A DNA stretch of 64,000 bases. Origin: Actinophytocola oryzae. GTDB taxonomy: Bacteria; Actinomycetota; Actinomycetes; Mycobacteriales; Pseudonocardiaceae. The DNA lies in assembly GCF_004364325.1 (NCBI RefSeq), contig NZ_SOCP01000012.1, forward strand, positions 229,095-293,094. Direction: 5' to 3'. Below are positions 48,498 to 56,436 of this stretch, piece by piece (positions within the stretch are counted from its first letter, which is position 1; each line of letters opens with the position of its first letter). The notes under the pieces are model-generated. The model searched no databases, had not been told where the DNA came from, and saw nothing but the letters and a program-made list of their open reading frames with translations. The translations under genes and the position numbers were made by a program.

Positions 48498-49159
48498 TGC
48501 CGGGACGTTCACGGCAATTCGGCGGCGGCCACCAGCAGGGCGGCCAGGGCGGTGACAACCGCGGCGGCAACGATCGCGGTGACCGTCGGGACCGTCGGGA
48601 CCGTCGCGATGGGGGCCGTGGCGGGGCGGCCCAGGACAAGACCCCGCACCTCGAGCGCGTGGTGGCCATCAACCGGGTCGCCAAGGTCGTGAAGGGTGGT
48701 CGTCGCTTCAGCTTCACCGCGCTGGTCGTGGTGGGCGATGGTGACGGCATGGTCGGTGTCGGCTACGGCAAGGCGAAGGAGGTGCCTGCCGCGATCGCCA
48801 AGGGTGTCGAGGAAGCGAAGAAGAACTTCTTCAAGGTCCCGAGGATCGCGGGCACCATCCCGCACCCGATCCAGGGCGAGCGTGCCGCCGGTGTCGTGCT
48901 CCTGCGTCCGGCCTCCGCCGGTACCGGTGTCATCGCCGGTGGCCCGGTGCGTGCCGTGCTGGAGTGCGCCGGTGTCCACGACGTGCTGTCGAAGTCGCTC
49001 GGCAGCGACAACGCGATCAACATCGTGCACGCCACGGTTGCCGCGCTGAAGGGCCTGCAGCGTCCGGAGGAGGTCGCGGCCCGCCGCGGTCTGCCGCTGG
49101 AGGACGTGGCCCCCGCCGGCATGCTCCGTGCGCGTGCGCAGGCTGGTCAGGGGAAGTGA
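48497..49159 (+). CDS. rpsE: 30S ribosomal protein S5
   Basis: 220 residues from ATG 48497, preceded by GGAAGG. S5 acts in decoding accuracy and mRNA unwinding. Residues 1-47 are a Gly/Asp/Arg-rich extension with RDR/DRRDRRD repeats; the core starts at LERVVAINRVAKVVKGGRRF and includes GYGKAKEVPAAIAKGVEEAK. It is longer than E. coli S5 (167) because of the extension. Confidence 0.98.
   Translation: MPGRSRQFGGGHQQGGQGGDNRGGNDRGDRRDRRDRRDGGRGGAAQDKTPHLERVVAINRVAKVVKGGRRFSFTALVVVGDGDGMVGVGYGKAKEVPAAIAKGVEEAKKNFFKVPRIAGTIPHPIQGERAAGVVLLRPASAGTGVIAGGPVRAVLECAGVHDVLSKSLGSDNAINIVHATVAALKGLQRPEEVAARRGLPLEDVAPAGMLRARAQAGQGK
48581..48607 (+). repeat. In-frame 9-bp tandem repeat in rpsE
   Basis: Three successive units of GACCGTCGG (the last with a final C), encoding DRR repeats in the S5 extension. 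Unit length keeps the frame, so length change by slippage would be tolerated. Confidence 0.85.
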
Positions 49160-49160
49160 C

Positions 49161-49346
49161 ATGGCACAGCTCAAGGTGACCCAGGTCCGCAGCGTCATCG
49201 GGACCAAGCGCAACCACCGGGAGTCGCTACGCACGCTGGGCCTGCGGAAGATCCGCCAGTCCACCGTGCGTGAGGACACCCCGGAGGTTCGCGGCCTGAT
49301 TCACACCGTCCGTCACCTGGTGACGGTCGAGGAGGTCGAAGACTGA
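49161..49346 (+). CDS. rpmD: 50S ribosomal protein L30
   Basis: 61 residues from ATG 49161, one base after the rpsE stop. AQLKVTQVRSVIGTKRNHRE and LGLRKIRQSTVREDTPEVRG are family blocks. It overlaps rplO by one base (TGATG). Confidence 0.98.
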   Translation: MAQLKVTQVRSVIGTKRNHRESLRTLGLRKIRQSTVREDTPEVRGLIHTVRHLVTVEEVED

Positions 49347-49789
49347 TGGCCATCAAGATCCATCACCTCCGTCCGGCGCCCGGCGCCAAGACGGAGAAGC
49401 ACCGGGTCGGTCGTGGTGAGGGTGGCAAGGGCGGCAAGACCGCCGGCCGCGGTACCAAGGGCACGAAGGCACGCAAGAACGTGCCCGCGCGCTTCGAGGG
49501 CGGCCAGATGCCGATCCACATGCGGCTGCCGAAGCTGCGTGGCTTCACGAACCGCTTCCGCACCGAGTACCAGCCGGTGAACCTCGGCGCCATCGCCACG
49601 GCGTTCGCCGACGGCGGCAAGGTCGGGGTCGAGGAGCTGGTCGCGGCGGGCCTGGTCCGCAAGAACGAGCTCGTCAAGGTGCTCGGCGACGGCGAGCTGT
49701 CGGTGAAGCTCGACATCACCGCGCACGCGTTCTCGAAGAGCGCGCAGGAGAAGCTGACGGCGGCGGGTGGCAGCGCCACCAAGCTGTAG
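49346..49789 (+). CDS. rplO: 50S ribosomal protein L15
   Basis: 147 residues. Late assembly protein of the 50S. The N-terminal Gly/Lys/Arg-rich arm (GRGEGGKGGKTAGRGTKGTK) and FEGGQMPIHMRLPKLRGFTN are typical. A hairpin 18 nt after the stop separates it from the next gene, so secY has its own promoter. Confidence 0.99.
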   Translation: MAIKIHHLRPAPGAKTEKHRVGRGEGGKGGKTAGRGTKGTKARKNVPARFEGGQMPIHMRLPKLRGFTNRFRTEYQPVNLGAIATAFADGGKVGVEELVAAGLVRKNELVKVLGDGELSVKLDITAHAFSKSAQEKLTAAGGSATKL

Positions 49790-49807
49790 TTTCTTCGCGT
49801 ACGACAG

Positions 49808-49840
49808 AGCGGCCGGTGGGGTTTCACCCCACCGGCCGCT
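49808..49840 (+). terminator. Terminator after rplO
   Basis: Perfect 14-bp arms 49808-49821 and 49827-49840 around TTTCA; TCGCGTT follows. Confidence 0.92.
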
Positions 49841-49926
49841 TCGCGTTCAATCGTGACAATTCCGCCTTGTGGTCGGAGCGCCCGATACGCGACGCTCCAG
49901 GAATGACGATGGGGGAGCGACCGGCC

Positions 49927-50955
49927 ATGCCCATGTACCAGGTGGCGATGGCGGCGCTACCGCAGTCGATGACGGTGCCGGGCCGCTGGCAGCCCGCCAG
50001 GGTGACCGCGGCGGTGCTGTGCTTCTTCGCGCTGGTGATGGTCGTCGCGGGCCTGTTCCTGCCGCTGTACTCGGGTGAGCTGACGATCGACGGGGGGACT
50101 GTCGGCGGCCAGAACAGCCTGGAGATGACGTTCAACGCGTGGAGCGTCGAGTACGACGACCCGTCGATGAACGCGGCCCCGGGTGAGGCCCTCCGGCTCG
50201 GCTACCCGCTGGTGTTCGCGGCGGTGGGGCTGATCTGCGCCGCGGTCGCGTGCTGGGCCGCCGCGAACCCGGGCGCGGGCCGCACCGCGGGTCGGGTGGC
50301 GGGCACCGTCACGGCGGTCAGCGCCGCGTTCATGGTCGGCACGGTCTGGACCATCGCACTGCTGGTCACCAACGCCGTCGACTCGATCCTCCTGCTCGGC
50401 ACGCTGAGCCAGGGCATCGCGACGGACGCCATCTACCTCGTGGGCTTCTGGTTCCTCCTGTTCGCGACCCTGCTGGGCCTCGTCGCGGCGGTGCTGTCGC
50501 TGCTGCCGTCCCGCAGGCCCGAGTGGGTGCCCCCGCAGGCCCCGGTGAACCCGTTCCTCCCGACGCCCCCCTACGGCATCCCCATCCCGCCGCAGGCGGC
50601 CCAGGGACTCCCGGTGGTCCATCCGATGCGGATGGCCCCGATGGCACCCGTGGACCCCGGACAGGGCCGCGTCCACGCGGTCGACCCGCTGACCGGGCAG
50701 CCGCTGCCCACACCGGCCGTCGACCAGCTGACAGTTCGACCAGGGGCCGTCGACCCCCTCACCGGACAGCCGCTCACGCAGAGCCCGCCGACCGGCGTAC
50801 CCGTACAGCCGTTCTCACCCGAGCCGGTCCGGGGGGTCAACGGCGCCTCGCCGGCGCAGGCCGCGCCGGTGGTCCTGCCGGAGGCGCCGCCGTCGCCGCC
50901 GGGTCCCGCGGTCCCGGCGAGCGAGGATCCGCTGGCCGAGCCGCCGCGTACCTGA
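49927..50955 (+). CDS. Four-helix membrane protein with proline-rich tail, unknown
   Basis: 342 residues from ATG 49927, with GGGGGAG upstream; in-frame ATGs at 49903, 49909 and 49816 are less likely, the last lying inside the rplO terminator. Four hydrophobic segments are seen (for example AAVLCFFALVMVVAGLFLPL; LIFAAVGL-type; SAAFMVGTVWTIALLV; YLVGFWFLLFATLLGLVAAV), with an extracytoplasmic loop between the first two. The last ~140 residues are Pro/Ala/Gln-rich and contain AVDPLTGQPL twice with synonymous codon differences. It is inserted between rplO and secY. No function assigned. Confidence 0.72.
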   Translation: MPMYQVAMAALPQSMTVPGRWQPARVTAAVLCFFALVMVVAGLFLPLYSGELTIDGGTVGGQNSLEMTFNAWSVEYDDPSMNAAPGEALRLGYPLVFAAVGLICAAVACWAAANPGAGRTAGRVAGTVTAVSAAFMVGTVWTIALLVTNAVDSILLLGTLSQGIATDAIYLVGFWFLLFATLLGLVAAVLSLLPSRRPEWVPPQAPVNPFLPTPPYGIPIPPQAAQGLPVVHPMRMAPMAPVDPGQGRVHAVDPLTGQPLPTPAVDQLTVRPGAVDPLTGQPLTQSPPTGVPVQPFSPEPVRGVNGASPAQAAPVVLPEAPPSPPGPAVPASEDPLAEPPRT

Positions 50956-51256
50956 GCACCCGCGATCTTCGGAGCGCCTCGCGGGCAACCGAGGTGGTCC
51001 TTCGCCGTGCGCCCGGTCGTCGCCGGAGTGTCCGATCTCCGTAGGCCGAACGGCCCCACCTCGGCCCGAACAGCCGAGGGGGTGCAGGAGCCCCCGGCGC
51101 AACTGTTAAAGTCGGAGCACGCTTCGGGTGGAGTGTCCCCCGAAGCGTTCTGGCTTGCCAGTTACCTGACGGCCAGGTGCGTGTCCCCGGCCGGTGACCA
51201 ATCCGGCGAAGCCGATCGTCGGCGAAGATCGTCGGCGACGCCTAGGAGGTCCTTGC
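50956..51256 (+). promoter_or_regulatory. Upstream region of secY-adk-map
   Basis: 301 nt without a gene. It holds an 8-bp hairpin (GCTTCGGG 51121-51128 with CCCGAAGC 51139-51146) and a 12-bp direct repeat GATCGTCGGCGA (51214-51225, 51227-51238) just before the AGGAGG of secY. A promoter must lie here because a terminator follows rplO, but no hexamer pair is convincing. Confidence 0.5.
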
Positions 51257-52558
51257 GTGCTCAGCGCCTTCCGCTCGGCTCTCATGACGCCGGACCTGCG
51301 CCGCAAGATTCTCTTCACCCTGATGATCATCGCGATCTACCGCATCGGCGCGATGATTCCATCCCCAGGGGTGTCGTACCCGAACGTGCAGAAGTGCATC
51401 GCCGACGTCGACAACCAGAGCATCTACCAGCTGCTGAACCTGTTCAGCGGCGGCGCTCTGCTCCAGTTGTCCGTTTTCGCGCTCGGGATCATGCCGTACA
51501 TCACCGCGAGCATCATCATCCAGCTGCTCACCGTGGTCATCCCGCGGTTCGAGCAGCTGAAGAAGGAAGGCCAGTCCGGCCAGGGCAAGCTCACGCAGTA
51601 CACCCGGTACCTGACGATCGGTCTCGCGATCCTGCAGGCCACGGGCATCATCGCCATGGCGAACCGCGGCGGCCTGTTCGGTGACTGCCAGGACCCGATC
51701 ATCCCGAAGAACGGCATCTGGGAACTGGCCATCATCGTCGTGACGATGACCGCGGGCACCGCCGTGATCATGTGGTTCGGCGAGCTCATCACCGAGCGCG
51801 GCATCGGCAACGGCATGTCCCTGCTGATGTTCGTCAACATCGCGGCCCGCATCCCGGCCGAGGGTGGCAACATCCTCACGCAGAACGGCCCGCTGGTCTT
51901 CACGATCGTCTGCGCCTTCGGCCTCGCGATCATCGTCGGCGTCGTGTTCCTCGAGCAGGGACAGCGCCGCATCCCGGTGCAGTACGCCAAGCGCATGGTC
52001 GGCCGGCGCATGTACGGCGGCACCTCGACGTACCTGCCGATGAAGGTCAACCAGGCAGGCGTCATCCCGATCATCTTCGCGTCCTCCCTGCTGTACCTGC
52101 CCGACCTGATCACCAGGCTCGCGGGCAACAACAACAACTGGTGGACGCGCTTCGTCTCCGAGCACCTCACCAAGCAGTCGGACTGGGTGCACATCGCGAT
52201 CTACTTCGCGATGATCATCTTCTTCACGTACTTCTACATCGGCATCCAGTTCAACCCGCAGGAGCGGGCCGAGGACATGAAGAAGTACGGCGGCTTCATC
52301 CCGGGCATCCGCCCCGGCCGCCCGACCGCCGAGTACCTGCAGTTCGTACTCAGCCGGATCACCCTGCCCGGCTCGATGTACCTCGGCATCATCGCTGTGC
52401 TGCCCAACTTCTTCCTGGACATCACCGGTGACGGTCAGAACCAGAACTTCCCCTTCGGTGGCACCGCTGTTCTGATCATGGTTGGCGTGGGACTTGACAC
52501 CGTCAAGCAGATCGAAAGCCAGCTCATGCAGCGCAACTACGAAGGGTTCCTGAAGTGA
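51257..52558 (+). CDS. secY: Preprotein translocase subunit SecY
   Basis: 433 residues from GTG 51257 with AGGAGG upstream; an in-frame start at 51194 is not preceded by such a site. It is the ten-helix channel of the Sec translocon in the cytoplasmic membrane, partner of the SecE encoded at 3.5 kb. MTPDLRRKILFTLMIIAIYR, the plug/TM2 region NLFSGGALLQLSVFALGIMP and GIQFNPQERAEDMKKYGGFI are typical. The stop overlaps adk (GTGA). Confidence 0.98.
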   Translation: MLSAFRSALMTPDLRRKILFTLMIIAIYRIGAMIPSPGVSYPNVQKCIADVDNQSIYQLLNLFSGGALLQLSVFALGIMPYITASIIIQLLTVVIPRFEQLKKEGQSGQGKLTQYTRYLTIGLAILQATGIIAMANRGGLFGDCQDPIIPKNGIWELAIIVVTMTAGTAVIMWFGELITERGIGNGMSLLMFVNIAARIPAEGGNILTQNGPLVFTIVCAFGLAIIVGVVFLEQGQRRIPVQYAKRMVGRRMYGGTSTYLPMKVNQAGVIPIIFASSLLYLPDLITRLAGNNNNWWTRFVSEHLTKQSDWVHIAIYFAMIIFFTYFYIGIQFNPQERAEDMKKYGGFIPGIRPGRPTAEYLQFVLSRITLPGSMYLGIIAVLPNFFLDITGDGQNQNFPFGGTAVLIMVGVGLDTVKQIESQLMQRNYEGFLK

Positions 52559-53109
52559 CACGACTCCTTCTCGTGGGTCCGCCAGGTGCGGGCAAGGGCA
52601 CTCAGGCGACCGCGCTGGGCGACAAGCTGGGCATCCCGCACATCTCCACCGGTGACCTGTTCCGCAAGCACATCGCGGACGAGACCGAGCTGGGTCAGCA
52701 GGTCAAGCACATCCTCGACAGCGGCAAGCTGGTGCCGGACGAGATCACCAACCAGATGCTGATCGAGCGGCTGCGCCAGGCGGACACGAAGAACGGGTTC
52801 CTGCTCGACGGCTTCCCGCGCAACATCGGCCAGGCCGAGGTGCTCGCGAAGGAGCTGGCCGACTCCGACCAGAAGCTGGACGCGGTCGTGCAGCTCGAGG
52901 TCGAGGAGGACGTCGTGGTCGGGCGGCTGCTGGCACGCGGCCGCTCGGATGACAACGAGGACGTCATCCGGCACCGCCAGCACGTGTACCAGTCGGAGAC
53001 CGCGCCGCTGCTCGACTACTACCGGGACCGCCTGGTGACCGTGGACGGCGTCGGCGAGGTCGACGAGGTCACCGACCGGGTGCTCGCCGCGCTGCGCGAC
53101 CGGACGTGA
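52555..53109 (+). CDS. adk: Adenylate kinase
   Basis: 184 residues from GTG 52555. Converts ATP plus AMP to two ADP in the cytosol. P-loop GPPGAGKGTQ (7-16), AMP-binding STGDLFRKHI and DGFPRN, and the short lid (ARGRSDDNEDVIRHR) of the compact actinobacterial form without zinc cysteines. Overlaps secY and map as GTGA. Confidence 0.98.
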   Translation: MTRLLLVGPPGAGKGTQATALGDKLGIPHISTGDLFRKHIADETELGQQVKHILDSGKLVPDEITNQMLIERLRQADTKNGFLLDGFPRNIGQAEVLAKELADSDQKLDAVVQLEVEEDVVVGRLLARGRSDDNEDVIRHRQHVYQSETAPLLDYYRDRLVTVDGVGEVDEVTDRVLAALRDRT

Positions 53110-53921
53110 CCCGTGCGCTCGTCGACACCCTGCGCCAGTGGCGTGGGCGTTCCATGATCGAGCTGAAGAGCCCGGCCGAGATCGAGGCCATGCGTGCCGC
53201 CGGTCTGGTGGTCGCGAAGGCCCTGGCCGATGTCGTGGCTGCGGTCCGCCCCGGGGTGAGCACGGCCGAGCTCGACGAGCTGGCCGAACAGACCATCCGC
53301 GACGCGGGGGCTGTGCCGTCGTTCCTCGGCTACCACGGTTACCCGGCGACGATCTGCGCGTCGGTCAACCACCAGATCGTGCACGGCATCCCGTCGAAGA
53401 CCCAGGTCCTGTCCGACGGTGACCTGATCTCCGTGGACTGCGGCGCGATCCTCGAAGGCTGGCACGGCGACTCGGCCGTCACGGTCCCGGTCGGCACTGT
53501 CCCGGCGGAGGACCTGGCGCTGTCGGAAGCCACCCGCGTGGCCATGGAGGCGGGTATCAAGGCGGTTGTCATCGGTAACCGCCTGACCGACATCTCGCAC
53601 GCCATCGAGGAGTCGGTCCACGCGACCGAGCGGGCCGCGGGCACGACGTACGGCATCATCCGCGAGTACGGCGGCCACGGGATCGGCACGTCCATGCACA
53701 TGGAGCCGTTCTTGCCGAACTTCGGCAAGCCGGGCAAGGGCCCCCGCCTGCGTGCGGGCATGGCCATCGCCATCGAGCCGATGCTGACGCTGGGCAGCCA
53801 CGCGACGGAGGAGCTGTCCGACGGCTGGACCGTCGTGACGGTCGACGGCTCGCGGGCCGCACACTGGGAGCACACGGTGGCGGTCACCGAAGACGGTCCC
53901 TGGGTGTTGACCGCCCCCTGA
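53106..53921 (+). CDS. map: Type I methionine aminopeptidase
   Basis: 271 residues if GTG 53106 (overlapping the adk stop as GTGA) is used; ATG 53154, just before the conserved IELKSPAEIEAMRAAG, would give 255 and cannot be excluded. It removes initiator Met from nascent proteins. Metal ligands: Asp and His in DCGAILEGWHGDSAVTV, His in GGHGIG, Glu in AIEPML and the C-terminal HWEHTVAVTE. Last gene of secY-adk-map. Confidence 0.95.
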   Translation: MTRALVDTLRQWRGRSMIELKSPAEIEAMRAAGLVVAKALADVVAAVRPGVSTAELDELAEQTIRDAGAVPSFLGYHGYPATICASVNHQIVHGIPSKTQVLSDGDLISVDCGAILEGWHGDSAVTVPVGTVPAEDLALSEATRVAMEAGIKAVVIGNRLTDISHAIEESVHATERAAGTTYGIIREYGGHGIGTSMHMEPFLPNFGKPGKGPRLRAGMAIAIEPMLTLGSHATEELSDGWTVVTVDGSRAAHWEHTVAVTEDGPWVLTAP

Positions 53922-54219
53922 GATGGTGCGTGGGTCTTCGGACCCGGAGGCCCCGAAGACCACCAGAAAGACACCGCGCCGGTCGCCCATCGTGGTCCCC
54001 GTGACGGTCGTCTCACTCGGACGGGTGACCCCCGTTCGTGCCCAAGCCCCGGTAATGGGGGGCTGATTTTTCCTGTTCACGGGGCACGCGTACACTGATT
54101 CGGTGGCGCACCCGTTGCGCCGTCTCCGTCATGCGTGTCCCCAAGCTAGTCGGGTATGTGCGCGGCGGGCTGCGTCGACCAAGACGTATGTCGACACACA
54201 AAGACGAAACGCGGAGGAC
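53922..54219 (+). promoter_or_regulatory. Upstream region of infA and the alpha operon
   Basis: 298 nt without a convincing gene. A -10-like TACACT is at 54091-54096, with no good -35 (TTTTCC 17 nt upstream). GGAGGA directly precedes the infA start. No terminator hairpin for map is obvious. Confidence 0.4.
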
Positions 54220-54441
54220 ATGGGCAAGAAGGACGGGGCCATCGAGGTCGAAGGCCGTGTGGTGGAGCCGCTCCCCAACGCGATGTTCCGAGTCGAGTTG
54301 GAGAACGGACACAAGGTCCTGGCACACATCAGCGGCAAGATGCGGCAGCACTACATCCGCATTCTGCCGGAGGACCGAGTGGTCGTGGAGCTCTCGCCCT
54401 ACGACCTGTCCCGCGGCCGAATCGTCTACCGCTACAAGTAG
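54220..54441 (+). CDS. infA: Translation initiation factor IF-1
   Basis: 73 residues from ATG 54220 with GGAGG upstream; the open frame extends to 54103 but lacks a site there. OB-fold protein that blocks the A site during initiation. GKKDGAIEVEGRVVEPLPNA and SPYDLSRGRIVYRYK are nearly invariant in the family. rpmJ follows after 25 nt. Confidence 0.99.
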   Translation: MGKKDGAIEVEGRVVEPLPNAMFRVELENGHKVLAHISGKMRQHYIRILPEDRVVVELSPYDLSRGRIVYRYK

Positions 54442-54466
54442 AGCCACCGATAGAGAGACAAGGGAC

Positions 54467-54580
54467 GTGAAGGTCCAGCCGAGCGTCAAGAAGATCTGCG
54501 ACAAGTGCAAGGTGATCCGCCGTCACGGCCGGGTCATGGTGATCTGCGAGAACCTGCGCCACAAGCAGCGCCAGGGCTGA
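54467..54580 (+). CDS. rpmJ: 50S ribosomal protein L36, zinc type
   Basis: 37 residues from GTG 54467. KVQPSVKKICDKCKVIRRHG, then VMVICENLRHKQRQG: three Cys and one His form the zinc site of the C+ form. Conserved place between infA and rpsM. Confidence 0.97.
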   Translation: MKVQPSVKKICDKCKVIRRHGRVMVICENLRHKQRQG

Positions 54581-54627
54581 TCCCCGCACCACTCGCGGAC
54601 CACGAGAAGAGGCCCTCCCCAAGCCTG

Positions 54628-54670
54628 CCGAGCCACACGGGCTCGGTTCACCCCCGGATCCAGGCCGGGG
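54628..54670 (+). promoter_or_regulatory. Two small hairpins in the rpmJ-rpsM gap
   Basis: CCGAGCC/GGCTCGG (54628-54634, 54640-54646) and CCCCGG/CCGGGG (54652-54657, 54665-54670) lie side by side in a 148-nt gap before rpsM. They could be a leader structure for ribosomal-protein feedback or a weak terminator; the sequence does not decide. Confidence 0.35.
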
Positions 54671-54728
54671 CCCGCCACCGCGCGGGACGGCTGGGGAGCA
54701 GACCTGGAAACTACCTTCAAGAGGAGAT

Positions 54729-55109
54729 ATGGCACGCGTTGCTGGCGTCGACCTCCCCCGCGAGAAGCGGATGGAGATCGCGCTGACCTATATCTACGGC
54801 ATCGGCCGTACCCGCTCCAAGGAGCTGCTCACCCAGACCGGGATCAGCCCGGACCTGCGTGCGAAGGACCTGTCCGACGAGGACGTCTCCAAGCTCCGTG
54901 AGTTCATCGAGACGAACTACAAGGTCGAGGGCGACCTCCGCCGCGAGGTTAACGCGGACATCCGCCGGAAGATCGAGATCGGCTGCTACGAGGGCATTCG
55001 CTGGCGCCGTGGGCTGCCCGTCCGCGGTCAGCGGACGAAGACCAACGCTCGTACCCGCAAGGGGCCGAAGAAGACGGTCGCCGGCAAGAAGAAGGCTGGT
55101 AAGAAGTGA
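54729..55109 (+). CDS. rpsM: 30S ribosomal protein S13
   Basis: 126 residues, ATG 54729 after AAGAGGAGA. S13 contacts P-site tRNA and bridges to L5. ARVAGVDLPREKRMEIALTY and RRGLPVRGQRTKTNARTRKG are family blocks. The stop overlaps a GTG that opens a 61-codon ORF where rpsK would normally follow closely. Confidence 0.99.
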   Translation: MARVAGVDLPREKRMEIALTYIYGIGRTRSKELLTQTGISPDLRAKDLSDEDVSKLREFIETNYKVEGDLRREVNADIRRKIEIGCYEGIRWRRGLPVRGQRTKTNARTRKGPKKTVAGKKKAGKK

Positions 55110-55291
55110 GCCAGGTCGTATCGGTCGTCGCACAGCGGCGGCGCAACCGGCAGTTCGTTGCCCTCCAGGTGGCACCCAAGAACGCCCGGCCACAGGCACT
55201 TCGCGACCTCTACCGGGTTCCCGGCACGGTCGTGCGCGACGCGGACCACGAGTCGGCCGCGAGCACCCAGACCTCGACTTCCTCGCGTTAA
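55106..55291 (+). CDS. 61-residue ORF between rpsM and rpsK, unknown
   Basis: GTG 55106 overlaps the rpsM stop (GTGA) and the frame closes at TAA 55289-55291, 18 nt before rpsK. The product is basic at first (VVAQRRRNRQFVALQVAPKN) and ends in a Ser/Thr-rich tail. Third-position G/C looks lower (roughly 80 percent by eye) than in the flanking genes. I recognise no family. rpsM and rpsK are normally adjacent, so this is either a small coupled protein, an insertion, or decayed sequence. Confidence 0.4.
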   Translation: MSQVVSVVAQRRRNRQFVALQVAPKNARPQALRDLYRVPGTVVRDADHESAASTQTSTSSR

Positions 55292-55309
55292 CAGGAGCAC
55301 CTCGAAGCA

Positions 55310-55717
55310 ATGCCACCCAAGACCCGCCAGGGCGCCGGCGTCAAGAAGGTCCGGCGCAAGGAAAAGAAGAACGTCTCCCATGGGCACGCCCACATCAAGA
55401 GCACGTTCAACAACACGATCGTCTCCATCACCGACCCCGCGGGCAACGTGATCAGCTGGGCCTCCAGCGGCCACGTCGGCTTCAAGGGTTCCCGCAAGTC
55501 GACCCCGTTCGCGGCGCAGATGGCCGCCGAGAACGCGGCCCGCAAGGCCGCGGAACACGGCATGCGCAAGGTCGACGTCTTCGTGAAGGGCCCCGGCTCC
55601 GGCCGGGAGACCGCGATCCGGTCGCTGCAGGCGGCCGGTCTCGAGGTCGGGACCATCCAGGACGTCACGCCACAGCCGCACAACGGGTGCCGCCCTCCCA
55701 AGCGGCGCCGGGTCTAG
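55310..55717 (+). CDS. rpsK: 30S ribosomal protein S11
   Basis: 135 residues from ATG 55310. S11 forms part of the platform at the mRNA exit. KKNVSHGHAHIKSTFNNTIV, GPGSGRETAIRSLQAAGLEV and TPQPHNGCRPPKRRRV are family signatures. It has its own AGGAGC site. rpsD follows after 21 nt. Confidence 0.99.
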   Translation: MPPKTRQGAGVKKVRRKEKKNVSHGHAHIKSTFNNTIVSITDPAGNVISWASSGHVGFKGSRKSTPFAAQMAAENAARKAAEHGMRKVDVFVKGPGSGRETAIRSLQAAGLEVGTIQDVTPQPHNGCRPPKRRRV

Positions 55718-55738
55718 GGAACGGGGGAGTAGAGAACA

Positions 55739-56344
55739 ATGGCTCGTTACACCGGACCCGTGACCCGCAAGTCACGGCGGTTCAAGGTTGACCTCGTCGG
55801 CGGCGACCGCGCGTTCGAGCGCCGCCCGTACCCGCCCGGCCAGCACGGCCGCGGTCGGGTCAAGGAGAGCGAGTACCTGCTTCAGCTCCAGGAGAAGCAG
55901 AAGGCCCGCTACACCTACGGCGTGCTGGAGCGGCAGTTCCGTCGCTACTACGAGCAGGCCGCGCGCACCAAGGGCAAGACCGGTGAGGCGCTGCTGCAGC
56001 TGCTCGAGGCGCGGCTGGACAACGTGGTGTACCGCGCGGGCCTCGCCCGCACCCGCCGCCAGGCGCGGCAGCTGGTCAGCCACGGCCACTTCGTCGTGAA
56101 CGGCAAGAGGGTCAACGTCCCGAGCTTCCAGGTGTCGAAGTTCGACATCATCGACGTGAAGCCGAAGTCGCTGCCCACGCTGCCCTTCGTCGCCGCCAAG
56201 GAGTCCTTCGGCGACCGGCCCATCCCGGGCTGGCTGCAGGTCGTGCCCAACACGCTGCGGATCCTCGTCCACCAGCTGCCCGAGCGCGCACAGATCGACG
56301 TGCCCGTCCAGGAGCAGCTGATCGTCGAGTTCTACTCGAAGTGA
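55739..56344 (+). CDS. rpsD: 30S ribosomal protein S4 (zinc-free form)
   Basis: 201 residues. Primary 16S binder and, in E. coli, alpha-operon repressor. ARYTGPVTRKSRRFKVDLVG lacks the zinc cysteines, so this is the C-minus form, in contrast to the zinc forms of S14 and L36 nearby. The S4 RNA-binding domain is LDNVVYRAGLARTRRQARQL. A perfect hairpin lies just after the stop. Confidence 0.98.
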   Translation: MARYTGPVTRKSRRFKVDLVGGDRAFERRPYPPGQHGRGRVKESEYLLQLQEKQKARYTYGVLERQFRRYYEQAARTKGKTGEALLQLLEARLDNVVYRAGLARTRRQARQLVSHGHFVVNGKRVNVPSFQVSKFDIIDVKPKSLPTLPFVAAKESFGDRPIPGWLQVVPNTLRILVHQLPERAQIDVPVQEQLIVEFYSK

Positions 56345-56350
56345 TTCATC

Positions 56351-56382
56351 ACCGGGAGGTGGGCCAAGGCCCACCTCCCGGT
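56351..56382 (+). terminator. Perfect hairpin between rpsD and rpoA
   Basis: 15-bp arms 56351-56365 and 56368-56382 separated by two bases, beginning 7 nt after the rpsD stop and 55 nt before rpoA. It looks like a terminator or attenuator that would lower rpoA expression relative to the ribosomal genes. No U tract. Confidence 0.65.
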
Positions 56383-56436
56383 TCATCTCCGGTGGGCGTC
56401 AAATAGCGGTCGCCCCTGAGGTAAAGGAACAAGAAA

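Noticed and set aside
53154..53921. ATG 53154 as the definite map start
   Set aside because: Plausible from homology, but GTG 53106 overlaps the adk stop like the other junctions of this operon, so it was kept as an alternative only.
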